The notes below the pieces were generated by a model that saw only the letters and a list, made by a program, of their open reading frames with translations, did no database searches and was not told the origin of the DNA. This document shows positions 24,474-33,935 of a DNA stretch of 64,000 nucleotides, in pieces. How positions within the stretch are numbered: the first letter of the stretch is position 1; the number at the start of each line of letters is the position of its first letter. The translations under genes and the position numbers were made by a program. Origin of the DNA: CBDBJQ01 sp965206405 (lineage in GTDB: Bacteria; Pseudomonadota; Alphaproteobacteria; UBA8366); NCBI GenBank assembly GCA_965206405.1, contig CBDBJQ010000006.1, positions 2,294,001 through 2,358,000 of the forward strand. Direction: 5' to 3'.

Positions 24474-25313
24474 TCAGGAGGGGACGTTGCCCTCCATCGT
24501 CACCCGGTGCATCACCCGCCGGTGCCCGGGATAGTCATTCAACGCGTAATGCTGAGTGCAACGGTTGTCCCATACCGCAACCGACCCCGGCTGCCAGACG
24601 AACCGGCAGGTGAATTCCGGGCGAATCTGGTGATCGAAGAGGGATTCCAGGATCGGCCCGCTCTCTTCCGCGCTCATGCCCTCGAAGCAGACCGTGTGCC
24701 CGCGATTGACATAAAGGGCCCGGCGATCAGTCTCGGGATGGGTCCGGATAACTGGATGGACTGAGGTCAGCTGGACACCGGAATGATCCTTGCCGCCGTC
24801 GGCGATCCGGTCTTGGCGAGTTGTGCTGGCGTCGCTCTTGTCGGCGCTGTTGACCGCGCGCCGGCCCTCGAGGATCGCTTTCATAGCATCCGACAGGTTC
24901 TCATAGGCGAGATACATGTTGGCGAACAGGGTGTCGCCACCGATCGGCGGCAGTTCTACTGCATACAGCACCGAGCCAAGCGGCGGCCGGGCCATATAAG
25001 CAGTGTCGGAATGCCAGACGCCACCGAAATTGACCGCTTCCTCCGGCTCCTTGCGCACCTCGATCACGTCGGGCGCATCCGGCAGGCCTTGGAGGAAGGG
25101 ATAGCGCCCGATCGGCCCGAAACGGGCGCCGAAGGCGACCAGCGCGTCCAGCGCGAGCGCCTGGTCGCGGAAGAAGAGCACGAGATGATCCAGGAAAGCC
25201 CGGTGAATTTCGGCGAAAATCTCATCGTCGACGCGTGCCAGGTCGACCCCGGCAATCTCGGCGCCAAGCGCGCCACTCACCGGCCTGACCTCTATTCGTT
25301 GATAGTTCGTCAT
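24474..25313 (-). CDS. TauD/TfdA-family Fe(II)/2-oxoglutarate dioxygenase (1)
   Basis: About 279 residues. Iron ligands are visible: His and Asp in VWHSDTAYM and the distal His in QHYALNDYPGHRR, where the Arg that binds 2-oxoglutarate follows. LFFRDQALALDALVAFGARF is the usual TauD entry block. Such enzymes hydroxylate sulfonates, phenoxyacids or other small acids in the cytoplasm. I start at ATG 25313 (GGCGGAA upstream, MTNYQRIEVRPVSG matching the family start). The open frame upstream is not TauD-like. It is divergent from the thiolase gene, with a 176-base gap that should hold both promoters. Confidence 0.85.
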   Translation of the reverse strand: MTNYQRIEVRPVSGALGAEIAGVDLARVDDEIFAEIHRAFLDHLVLFFRDQALALDALVAFGARFGPIGRYPFLQGLPDAPDVIEVRKEPEEAVNFGGVWHSDTAYMARPPLGSVLYAVELPPIGGDTLFANMYLAYENLSDAMKAILEGRRAVNSADKSDASTTRQDRIADGGKDHSGVQLTSVHPVIRTHPETDRRALYVNRGHTVCFEGMSAEESGPILESLFDHQIRPEFTCRFVWQPGSVAVWDNRCTQHYALNDYPGHRRVMHRVTMEGNVPS

Positions 25314-25489
25314 TTCCGCCTGCCGTACCGTTGCCAGTCTGTCGCCCCGCCCGCCTGTCGAGCTGCCCGTCTGTCGAGCCGGAAGCACTGGCGCACAATG
25401 CCCTGAATGATAGATGATAGGAGGAAGCGGCAAAACTGCCACGGCAGATGCCGCCGGGTTGCGAAGAAATCAGAACAGGGGAGGCCGAC

Positions 25490-26674
<1,185 letters not shown>

Positions 26675-26803
26675 AAACAGAACCACGATTATCCCCGGGA
26701 CGGGGACCCGCCCGATGCCTGGGCGGGCGCCTCATCCCGCAATTGCATCTGCCTCGCACCACTCCGTCCCGCAACCGCATTACCTGCCCGGGAGACCGCC
26801 GCC

Positions 26804-27598
26804 ATGAGCGCCGATCACCTTCTCGAGACAACCGCAGACCGCATCGCGACCCTGACGCTCAACCGGCCCGACGTCCTGAACGCTGTCACCGCCGATATGC
26901 TCGACCGACTGTGCGACCGGGTAGCCGCGCTCGATGCGGATCCCGGGATTGGCGCCATCGTGCTGACCGGCACTGGCCGCGCCTTCTGCTCCGGCGGCGA
27001 CGTCAAGTCGATGGCGTCGCGCGACGACAGCGCGATCAACCTGGAGAAGCGCGTTTCGGATTTGCGCGGACGGATGGATGTGGCGCGCCTGCTGCACGAG
27101 GCATCGACCCCGACAATCGCCATGCTGCGCGGACCGGCGGCCGGCGCCGGCATGTCGCTGGCTCTCGCCTGCGATCTGCGGATCGCCAGTGAGAGTGTGC
27201 GCATCGTGACCGCTTTCTCGCGGATCGCCCTGTCGGGAGATTTCGGCGGCAGCTGGTTCATGAGCCAGCTGGTCGGACCGGCCAAGGCGCGCGAGCTCTA
27301 TCTTCTCTCGGATGCCGTCGATGCCGCCGAGGCCCTGCGTCTCGGCCTCGTTAACCGGGTCGTCGCCGATGATGCGCTCGAGGAGGAGACAATGGCGGTG
27401 GCCTGCCGTCTCGCATCCGGCCCGGCGATCACGCTCGGCTACATGAAGAAGAATCTGAACGCGGCATTGACCCAGCCGCTGGCGCCGTGTCTTGACCTGG
27501 AAGCGCTGCATCACAGCCGTTGCGGCGAGACTGAGGATCACAGGGAAGCGGCCCGGGCTTTCGTTGAGAAACGCGAACCGGTGTTCAAGGGTCAATAA
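26804..27598 (+). CDS. enoyl-CoA hydratase/isomerase-family protein
   Basis: A 264-residue crotonase-fold protein. The first oxyanion-hole segment is GRAFCSGGDVKSMAS, and the second is RGPAAGAGMSLALACDLRIA. The position of the first catalytic Glu holds FSRIALSGDFGGSW, where the canonical hydratase glutamates are not both evident, so isomerase or another crotonase reaction is possible. The C-terminal helices (ALTQPLAPCLDLEALHHSRC) are normal for the fold. It lies 129 bases after the thiolase gene, with a G-C-rich hairpin-forming stretch (CCCGCCC to GGGCGGG) in between. Confidence 0.85.
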   Translation: MSADHLLETTADRIATLTLNRPDVLNAVTADMLDRLCDRVAALDADPGIGAIVLTGTGRAFCSGGDVKSMASRDDSAINLEKRVSDLRGRMDVARLLHEASTPTIAMLRGPAAGAGMSLALACDLRIASESVRIVTAFSRIALSGDFGGSWFMSQLVGPAKARELYLLSDAVDAAEALRLGLVNRVVADDALEEETMAVACRLASGPAITLGYMKKNLNAALTQPLAPCLDLEALHHSRCGETEDHREAARAFVEKREPVFKGQ

Positions 27599-27647
27599 TT
27601 CTGACATCAGTGATTCAGGATTCAGGGAACAACACGGGAGGCCGGCG

Positions 27648-28439
27648 ATGCGCTGGGTGAGATTCGAGAAAGACGGGGAGCCTCGCTACGGCATCCTCGA
27701 AAATGGCGATATCCAGACCGTCGAGGGCAACCCCTTCGACGGCTACAGCGAAACCGACGAGCGCGTTGCGTTCGATGACGCCAGGCTCCTGATCCCTGTC
27801 GTCCCGAAGGTGTTTTATGCCTGCGGTCTCAACTATCTCGGCCACGTCACCGAGCAGGCCAAGCTACACAAGCGGGAGATTAAGGCGCCCGCCAAACCCG
27901 ATGTCGGTTATCGCGCCAACAACGCACTGCTCCCCCATGGCGAGGCAATCGTCATTCCCGAGGACGCCACCGACCACGTCGAGTACGAAGCCGAGATTGT
28001 CGTCGTCATCGGCCAGAAAGCCCGGAACCTGACGCCGGAAAACGCGCTGTCCTGTGTTCTCGGCTACACCATCGGGAACGATGTCAGCGAGCGCAGCTGG
28101 CAGAAGGAGGACGGGACGCTCTGGCGTGCAAAGAACACCGATACCTTCGCGCCGATGGGCCCGTGGATCGAAACCGATGCGCGGCTCGACGACATGGAGA
28201 CAATCGTCAGCCTCAACGGCGCCGAGCAAATCCGGTTCAAGACCAACAACATGCTGTTCAGCATCGAAACCTATCTCTCGGCGATCACGAAATACATCGC
28301 GCTCCAACCCGGCGATATCGTGTGGATGGGCACCGAGGGTCATTCTCCCAAAATCGCGCATGGCGATGTGGTCGATATCGAGATCACCGGCATCGGAACG
28401 CTCTCCAACCCTGTCATCCGGCAAGGCCAGCCGGCGTGA
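27648..28439 (+). CDS. fumarylacetoacetate hydrolase-family protein
   Basis: About 263 residues. The FAH C-terminal domain is clear: the conserved start KVFYACGLNYLGHV, metal ligands E-x-E in VEYEAEIVVVIG, Asp in IGNDVSERSWQ, and the Gly-Thr block IVWMGTEGHSP. The family hydrolyses C-C bonds of beta-diketo acids, or decarboxylates/isomerises catechol-pathway intermediates, using a divalent metal in the cytoplasm. ATG 27648 follows GGGAGG closely; the longer open frame overlaps the previous gene and lacks family features. Confidence 0.88.
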   Translation: MRWVRFEKDGEPRYGILENGDIQTVEGNPFDGYSETDERVAFDDARLLIPVVPKVFYACGLNYLGHVTEQAKLHKREIKAPAKPDVGYRANNALLPHGEAIVIPEDATDHVEYEAEIVVVIGQKARNLTPENALSCVLGYTIGNDVSERSWQKEDGTLWRAKNTDTFAPMGPWIETDARLDDMETIVSLNGAEQIRFKTNNMLFSIETYLSAITKYIALQPGDIVWMGTEGHSPKIAHGDVVDIEITGIGTLSNPVIRQGQPA

Positions 28440-28518
28440 CCGGCATTGCCGGCAACCGACCCTGGCCCCGCCCGCCGGCATCCCCGGATCCGTCCCCAAA
28501 CTTATCGCCGGACCTGTC

Positions 28519-29157
28519 ATGATCCCCGACGTGCTCCTCAGCCCCGAAGTGCTGTCGATCGGCGCCATCATCGTCATCGACATCGTTCTTTCGGGCGACA
28601 ATGCGATCGCAATCGGGATGGCGGTCCACGGACTGCCGGATCGCCTGCGGCGGCGCGCGATCTTTCTCGGCGTGGCTGGTGCCACGATATTGCGCATCGT
28701 GCTTGCGGCACTGGTGTTCTACCTGCTCGCAATCCCGGGAATGACTCTCTTCGGCGGCTTGCTCCTGACCTGGGTGTGCTGGCGGATGTGGACAGATCTC
28801 CGTGCCTGGGAGCATGAGAACAAGCACGGCAACGCCGTAAAACCGCCGGCGAAATCCCTGAGTTCGGCGATGACGACGATCATCATCGCCGATGTCTCCA
28901 TGTCGCTCGACAATGTTCTTGCGGTCGCCGGGGCGGCGCGGGGCAACATCTGGATTCTTGGATTCGGGCTGGCGCTGTCGATCGTGCTGATGGCCTGCGC
29001 TGCGGTGCTGATCGCGCGTTTGATGGAGACGCACAGATGGATCGGCTATATCGGCCTGTTCGTCATCGTCGTCGTCGCTGGCGACATGGTCTGGCGCGGC
29101 GTGCTGGATGTGCAGGACGATATTCCTCGCCTGCTCGATTTCCTGTCCGGGAACTGA
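28519..29157 (+). CDS. TerC/YjbE-family integral membrane protein
   Basis: A 212-residue protein with about seven membrane spans. The two acidic in-membrane motifs of TerC are present: VLSGDNAIAIGMA near residue 28 and MSLDNVLAVAG in the second half. TerC-family proteins (YjbE, Alx, MeeF) export manganese or other metals or support metal loading of exported proteins. The middle loop (WEHENKHGNAVKPPAKS) is hydrophilic and short. No yybP-ykoY-type metal riboswitch is evident in the 79-base gap before it. It is not functionally tied to the catabolic genes around it. Confidence 0.85.
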   Translation: MIPDVLLSPEVLSIGAIIVIDIVLSGDNAIAIGMAVHGLPDRLRRRAIFLGVAGATILRIVLAALVFYLLAIPGMTLFGGLLLTWVCWRMWTDLRAWEHENKHGNAVKPPAKSLSSAMTTIIIADVSMSLDNVLAVAGAARGNIWILGFGLALSIVLMACAAVLIARLMETHRWIGYIGLFVIVVVAGDMVWRGVLDVQDDIPRLLDFLSGN

Positions 29158-29173
29158 CACGAGCAGAACAGGG

Positions 29174-29212
29174 CACGGGCATGGGCACGGACACGGACAC
29201 GGACACGGGCAC
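29174..29212. repeat. hexamer-based repeat between TerC-like and SDR genes
   Basis: A run of GGGCAC, GGACAC and related hexamers (about six units) lies 43 bases before the SDR start codon. Hexamer units keep any overlapping frame open, but no gene is evident. Confidence 0.75.
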
Positions 29213-29254
29213 GACCGGGTACGGAAGCATCATGAACACGGTGGGCAAAGAATC

Positions 29255-30025
29255 ATGAAAATCGATGGCAAGACAGTCGTAGTGACCGGGGCGGCGAGCG
29301 GTATCGGTTGCGCTCTCGCGCAACGGTTCCGCAAGGCGGGTGCGGGCGCTCTCGTCCTCGCGGACCTCCAGGAAGACGCCCTGCATGAGGTGGCAACGGC
29401 GCTGGACGCAACCCCCGTTGTCACAGATGTCGGCTGCGAGGACAGCATTCGGGCCCTGATCGAGACGGCCGAGACGACAGCGGGGCCGATCGACGTGTTC
29501 TGCTCGAATGCGGGGATCTGCGATCTCGGCGGTCTTGATGCGCCGGATTCGGAGTGGCAGCGGAACTGGGATATCCACGTCATGGCGCATCTTTACGCGG
29601 CCCGGATCCTGGCGCCGCAGATGGCCGAACGCGGCTCCGGCTATCTCGTCAACACCGCCTCGGCGGCCGGATTGCTCACCCATGTCCACTCGGCAACCTA
29701 TTCGGTGACCAAGCATGCCGCGGTCGCGTTCGCCGAATGGCTGTCAATCACCTATGGCGATCGTGGGGTCCTCATCTCGGTGCTCTGTCCGCAGGCCGTG
29801 CGCACCGCGATGACGGCGGGACGGGAAGATGGCGTGGCCTCGGTCGACGGCATGCTCGAACCAGAGGTACTGGCCGACTGTGTCGTCGAGACGATGGACC
29901 GGGAGGAGTTCCTGATCTTGCCCCACCCGATCGTTCTGGAATATCTGCAGGGTAAGGTCGGCGCTTACGATCTCTGGCTCAGCGGCATGCGCCGGCTCCT
30001 CCAGAAATACAGCAGCGCCGCCTAG
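29255..30025 (+). CDS. SDR-family oxidoreductase
   Basis: A 256-residue classical short-chain dehydrogenase. NAD(P) binding TGAASGIGCALAQ is at residues 10-22, NAG in FCSNAGICDLGG, the catalytic serine region is NTASAAGLLT, and Y-x-x-x-K is in TYSVTKHAA. It oxidises or reduces an alcohol/ketone, probably as part of the upstream catabolic genes. The stop TAG (30023-30025) lies in the CTAG that IS1380 duplicated on insertion, so the stop is native and the protein is undisturbed. The start is chosen at MKIDGKTVVVTG; no strong ribosome site precedes it (GGGCAAAG). Confidence 0.87.
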   Translation: MKIDGKTVVVTGAASGIGCALAQRFRKAGAGALVLADLQEDALHEVATALDATPVVTDVGCEDSIRALIETAETTAGPIDVFCSNAGICDLGGLDAPDSEWQRNWDIHVMAHLYAARILAPQMAERGSGYLVNTASAAGLLTHVHSATYSVTKHAAVAFAEWLSITYGDRGVLISVLCPQAVRTAMTAGREDGVASVDGMLEPEVLADCVVETMDREEFLILPHPIVLEYLQGKVGAYDLWLSGMRRLLQKYSSAA

Positions 30026-30089
30026 CCCGAATATTTCATGAACAGGCATCGCTAAATCCCGTATTCGTGTTACGATTCAGTTACTTGAA

Positions 30090-30399
30090 ATGATCAAACG
30101 CAAGGATTTGGCGGTGACAGATTGCACCCCGATCAGCTGGAATTTCCAGCCTGTCGTAAACGCCGGGTAACCACCGGCTTCGATGGAGGTCATGTGACGA
30201 GCAACGGCGGCGTTTTGCTGCTGCGCGGGGCGGATCGCCTGCTGGGATTGACGGCATCGCTTGCCCGGCGGCTGTCCGACGACCGGCAGGCGGGCAAGGT
30301 TGAGCACAGTTTGCGAGATATGCTGCGACAACGGATCTACAGCCTGCCCCTGGGTTACGAGGACCTGAACGACCACGACGCCCTGCGCCACGACCAGGC
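30090..30399 (+). pseudogene. IS1380 transposase, N-terminal fragment (second copy)
   Basis: This matches the first copy nearly base for base from ATG through ALRHDQA, including FDGGHVTSNGGVLLLRG. One C is missing in the ACCCCGATCAG stretch near 30128, so the first codons are out of frame with the rest. The match stops abruptly at 30399, where restriction-subunit sequence begins. Useful as a reference: it lacks the extra G that breaks the first copy at 4445. Confidence 0.85.
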
Positions 30400-30876
30400 T
30401 CGGCCGGTTCCTGGCGATCACATCGATGGGGCGGCCGTGATTGGAAGTCGCCCAGCTCTTCATGGATACGGCGATTGTCGGCACCCGCCCCATTGAAGGC
30501 CTGCCCGTTGATCACCATTACGTTGATTCCCGCGTCAGCAGAAAAGCTCCCCAGCTCGTGCAGTCTCCTGGAGTTGTAGATGAAGAACCGCGCCTTCTTG
30601 CCGTAGCCTTCAACGAAATGCCCGGCCGTCATCTCCAGCGACTTCATCTCCAGCGGTTTGGCCACGCCTTCGCGGATGGCGATCGACGGCACAATGATGA
30701 TGAACCTGGACCAGCCATAGAGCTTGTTTATCTCGAAAATGGACTTGATATAACAACAGGTCCTGCCCGTGCCGGTCTCCATCTCGATATTGAGGTTGAT
30801 GGCCGCGCCGGGTTTGTTGCTGGCTGGCTTCGGTCGGCCATTTTGATCGATGAAAGCGCTTGGGCTTTCCGACAAA
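30400..30876 (-). pseudogene. type III restriction enzyme Res subunit, fragment
   Basis: Minus-strand reading gives INLNIEMETGTGRTCCYIKS, YGWSRFIIIVPSIAIREGV, GKKARFFIYNSRRLHEL, INVMVINGQAFN and then DVIARNRP one frame over. These are helicase motif I and Ia and following blocks of type III Res subunits. The Walker lysine is replaced by Arg (GTGRT for GTGKT), and a frameshift near 30435 breaks it. The DEAD-box, later helicase motifs and the endonuclease domain are absent; the IS1380 scrap begins where it stops. No mod gene is present. Confidence 0.75.
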
Positions 30877-31065
30877 GGCAGGTTCTGGCGCTACGGCACC
30901 TTGCGGATATTTTCGAGGGCCGTCGATGTAGGCATGTGTAGCGCGACAATCCGGGTGAGAGGTGCGCGTCAATCAGGATGAGAATCCTTGGTCGCGACGT
31001 TTGTGGTGGTGGCGGGCTTTTCCGCCACAATCAAGGTTTTTGTGGGTTTTGATTGTCGCAGAGCG

Positions 31066-31297
31066 TCAATCCGGTTTGATGTTTGCCGGTGTTGCTCTTT
31101 GAGCTTGAGCCTGGCGGCCGGGGCCGTTGGCGTGTTCAGCGGCTTTGCGCCGGTAGCTTTCCACGTTCATCTCGAAGATTGTCGCGTGGTGGACGAGCCT
31201 GTCGACAGCTGCCGGCGTCATTGCCGGATCGGAGAAGATTGCATTCCATTCTCCGAAGGGCTGGTTGGCTGTGATGAGCATGGATCGTCGCTTCAAA
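31066..31297 (-). pseudogene. IS21-family IstB helper ATPase, C-terminal fragment
   Basis: The end of IstB is visible: RRSMLITANQPFGEWNAIF, then DRLVHHATIFEMNVESYRRK before the stop at 31066. Only about 75 residues survive and no ATP-binding motifs remain. It begins four bases after the stop of the Rpn-type gene, so one event joined these two. No istA is present. Confidence 0.8.
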
Positions 31298-31300
31298 CCC

Positions 31301-32389
31301 TCAGTGATCCCTTCGTTCCCCGAACACGGCCGCCAGATCAGCGGCATCAAGCACCCGGTCCACCCAGCGATCCAGATCATCGATGCTTCCCGCCGCGATC
31401 TGTGCGATCACGGGCTCGGGCAGGGGGCCAAACCGCTTTACCAGCAGGTGCATCAGCAATTTGGCTTCGCCTTCCGCAAGGCCTTTGGCTTCGCCTTCCG
31501 CAAGCCCTTTTTCACGGCCAAGCGCTTCCCCGGCGGCAAGCCCTTTTTCACGGCCAAGCGCTTCCCCGGCGGCAAGCCCCTTGGCTTCGCCTCTGGCTTC
31601 GCCTTCTTTTTTCCATGTTTCTGCGAGTGTTCCCATCAGCGCTTTGCCTCCTTCATCGTCTATTCCGTCCAGGGCCGCCTCCATGTCCGGCTGCGTCCAT
31701 TCGTATCGTGCCACAAAATAGCGCAGAACGATACCGGCAAAATTCGTACCAAACGGCAGCCCCCGCAGTATCTCCTCCAGATGTTCGCGCGTCATATCGG
31801 AGCGGTGCTTCACGAATTTGAGCACAGCCAGGCCTGCCATCACGTCAGGATCATGCGACAGCTCTTCCATCGGGATATTGCCGAGATCATGGACCTCGTA
31901 AGTGAACGACGGCACATAGCGCGCCATATCCTCACCCGCATCAAACATCTCGCCGAACACCCGCGGCACATTCCAGGAATGGCTCCCATGGTAGAACACC
32001 AGCGGCACGATGACCGGCAGGGCGCGCAACCTTGCCGCCTGTCCATCGCCGTAGCGAAGCCATATCCGCAGCATATATCCAAGGATTTGCAAGGGTGTTG
32101 CCGGTTCTGAAACCGATTTGTGTTCCAAAAGCACGTAGGCCAGGGCCGGGCGTCCGTCCTTCAGCGTGATCTCGAACAGCCCGTCGCTGTGCTTCAGGTG
32201 GGCATCCCCGTCGACAAAGCTGCCCGCAACGCGCCTGGGCGGTGTGTCCGCCATCTGCGCGCTGATCCGCTCCGGCAGGTAATCGCGCAAAAGGGCTACC
32301 GCGCGGTCCTTGTCGTCAATGATGGCGCGGAACAGCGCATCATGGGTCGGCTTTACCGGTAGGGGCGCGTCCTCATCTTCGCTTGTCAC
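31301..32389 (-). CDS. Rpn-family recombination-promoting nuclease / transposase-like PD-(D/E)XK protein
   Basis: A 362-residue protein. The N-terminal HDALFRAIIDDKDRAVALLRDYLP is the Transposase_31/Rpn entry, GLFEITLKDG with LAYVLLEHKS gives the D-(x)n-E-x-K nuclease site, and IVPLVFYHGSHSWNVP is the family signature. A glycine/glutamate heptad-like repeat (GEAKGLA, GEALGREKGLA) covers about residues 260-300, and a DUF4351-like helical end closes it. Rpn proteins cut DNA and promote recA-independent recombination, and some repeat variants act in phage defence. The start is GTG 32389 with AAGGGA seven bases upstream. It is intact inside an otherwise broken mobile block, so it may be a live cargo gene. 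Confidence 0.85.
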   Translation of the reverse strand: MTSEDEDAPLPVKPTHDALFRAIIDDKDRAVALLRDYLPERISAQMADTPPRRVAGSFVDGDAHLKHSDGLFEITLKDGRPALAYVLLEHKSVSEPATPLQILGYMLRIWLRYGDGQAARLRALPVIVPLVFYHGSHSWNVPRVFGEMFDAGEDMARYVPSFTYEVHDLGNIPMEELSHDPDVMAGLAVLKFVKHRSDMTREHLEEILRGLPFGTNFAGIVLRYFVARYEWTQPDMEAALDGIDDEGGKALMGTLAETWKKEGEARGEAKGLAAGEALGREKGLAAGEALGREKGLAEGEAKGLAEGEAKLLMHLLVKRFGPLPEPVIAQIAAGSIDDLDRWVDRVLDAADLAAVFGERRDH

Positions 32390-32436
32390 TGGTTATCCCT
32401 TCGTCACCGTGTTTCCAACGCGATAGTACGGCCTGA

Positions 32437-32538
32437 AGGCTCTGCCCGAATACGCAGGAAATCCATGTCAGAGACACCACGAAAAGCCGAATTGAGGCGG
32501 GAAACCAACCGGCCGGACGTCTTCATGCAATATCCGGG
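32437..32538 (+). repeat. IS1380 right end (second copy)
   Basis: AGGCTCTG followed by the same 94-bp unit found at 5646-5739, ending ATATCCGGG and then CTAG. It differs from the first copy at only a few bases (for instance CATGCAA for CATGAAA). It closes the chimeric block that opens at 30026. Confidence 0.85.
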
Positions 32539-32647
32539 CTAGATAGCGCCATGGCCTGATACGGCCTACCACAAAGCCTGGGAAACGGCGGCCGCTGGAG
32601 CGGCGGCGCCAGTGGCGCCGGCCTGGCCTCGCTGGTGGCTTATTGGA

Positions 32648-33547
32648 TTACTGGATCAGGATCTCGACCCGCCGGTTCGCGTCGCTGCGTTCGCCGTCCG
32701 GAGTCGGCTGGACCGGGCTGTGCTCCCCGAGAGAAAACACGGCCATGCGTTCGGCCACGATACCGCGCTCGATCAGCGCCGCCTTGACGTTGATAGCCCG
32801 TCGCTCGGAAAGGCGCAGATTGTATTTCTCCGGCCCCGCACGGTCAGCGTGGCCGGTGATCCGCAACGGTCCGTCGCCGGTTTTCTTCGCCAGTTTCGCA
32901 ACCAGGTCTAAGATGTCGTCGTTGAACGGGTCCTCGGCCTCGGCGACATCGAACGCGAAATAGACGTAGTGTTCGTTCCGGGCTCGCGGCTTTGGCGCCG
33001 TCGGTTTTTTGGCCTGCTTGGGTTTTTTGGCCTTCTTGGGTTTCTTGGGTGCCGCGCTTGCGATTTCATCCATGGCGTCGAAGAAGCCATTCCGACAGCG
33101 GGAGATATGGTTCCACTGGTAATTTTCTTCCTGTTCCTGCAACCAGCAATCGTACATCGCCTGGGCGCGGGCGGCCGCTGCAGGCGTTATCTTCGCCGCA
33201 CCGCCGGCAAGGGCTTTCTTCAGGCGCGCCGAGGCGGTCTTGAGAACGCCGCGTGCTGCCTTGGGCTGGGGGCGGAAATCAGGGGCATCCATCTTCGGGA
33301 CGATTCCCTTGGAGGCCTGGACGACCTTGGTGGTGAAATGGTCGGCGTCGGAAAAATCCAATTCCGCGCCTTCCCGGACAGCGAGATTCTGGTATTCGGC
33401 ATGCAGCTGTGCCAGATACGGATCGCCAGGCGCTACCGTATTGAGACCGGCAGGATGATAGACGTCGCAGGCGGAGAGACCGTAGGCAAACAAAAGCGCT
33501 ACCAAGCACCGCGATAGTGCTGCCGCCGAAAAGGTTGATTGTCTCAT
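32648..33547 (-). CDS. OmpA-family lipoprotein
   Basis: A 299-residue protein. The signal peptide ends in the lipobox LSAC with Cys27, so it is lipid-anchored and faces the periplasm from a membrane. Residues about 28-165 form a helical domain that I do not recognise (MYDCWLQEQEENYQWNHISRCR inside). A lysine-rich linker follows (KKPKKAKKPKQAKKP), then a C-terminal OmpA domain: YVYFAFDVAEAE, ITGHADRAGPEKYNLRLSERR, VKAALIERGI, RRVEILIQ. The NxxLSxRRA and D/R peptidoglycan contacts are present. It probably tethers the outer membrane to the wall. The start is ATG 33547. It stands alone. Confidence 0.85.
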   Translation of the reverse strand: MRQSTFSAAALSRCLVALLFAYGLSACDVYHPAGLNTVAPGDPYLAQLHAEYQNLAVREGAELDFSDADHFTTKVVQASKGIVPKMDAPDFRPQPKAARGVLKTASARLKKALAGGAAKITPAAAARAQAMYDCWLQEQEENYQWNHISRCRNGFFDAMDEIASAAPKKPKKAKKPKQAKKPTAPKPRARNEHYVYFAFDVAEAEDPFNDDILDLVAKLAKKTGDGPLRITGHADRAGPEKYNLRLSERRAINVKAALIERGIVAERMAVFSLGEHSPVQPTPDGERSDANRRVEILIQ

Positions 33548-33935
33548 GAGCTCAGATTCCTCGAGTCAAACGCCGCGACGACAAGCAAGACGCCGCCTTC
33601 GTCCAGAATTCGCGCAACAATACCAGAAGCAGACCCCAAAACGCAACTCCGGAATCTATAAAATGGGCCTCTGTCACGCCTCCTGCATACCATATATAGA
33701 AACTTCCCAGGTCCCGGGCGCGGAGCCAGTATCCGTCAATCTGGCTTGTGATTGCCTCCTGATCGATGTGCTGAGAGTAGCGGCCAGCGCTGATTTTTTT
33801 TCGGTTTTCCCTTGTCAGACCGGTATCGCCAAGACATAGTCGGCATTTGCAATCCATGTCCTCAGTTGAGGGGGATTGCAATTTCAGACGTGGCGGCATC
33901 CTTAGTCCCGCGTACATCAGAGGGAGGTTCCATAC
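33548..33935. other. intergenic region between divergent ompA-like and binding-protein genes
   Basis: This 388-base gap is AT-richer than its surroundings and should hold two divergent promoters. On the minus strand TATATA occurs about 160 bases upstream of the lipoprotein start. A minus-strand open stretch of about 100 codons ends four bases before the lipoprotein ATG but has rare codons and no clear start. A composite palindrome lies at 33847-33881. Confidence 0.6.
33847..33881. promoter_or_regulatory. composite inverted repeat upstream of the binding-protein gene
   Basis: TTGCAATCC and GGATTGCAA pair perfectly (9 bp), enclosing a second perfect pair, CCTCA with TGAGG, around a GT loop. 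It sits 55 bases before the ATG of the solute-binding gene. With no T run after it, an operator or leader hairpin is more likely than a terminator. Confidence 0.5.

Larger units (their letters stand above)
30026..32538 (+). mobile_element. IS1380-bounded chimeric block with cargo
   Basis: The left 374 bases are an IS1380 left end with the transposase start, and the last 94-102 bases are the IS1380 right end. The whole is bracketed by CTAG at 30022-30025 and 32539-32542, as if the block had inserted as a unit. The 1.2-kb transposase middle is replaced by about 2 kb holding a type III restriction fragment, an IstB fragment and an intact Rpn-type nuclease gene. Whether the cargo arrived before or after insertion cannot be told from this copy alone. 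Confidence 0.7.

Noticed and set aside
26715..26735. GC-rich hairpin CCCGCCC to GGGCGGG between thiolase and enoyl-CoA hydratase genes as a terminator
   Set aside because: No T run follows, and the neighbouring genes look like one transcription unit.
33552..33857. Minus-strand small open frame with a hydrophobic stretch ending just before the OmpA-type gene
   Set aside because: Rare codons (ATA, GTA, TTG) are frequent, the only ribosome-like site is one base from a GTG, and no family is evident; kept only as a note in the intergenic entry.
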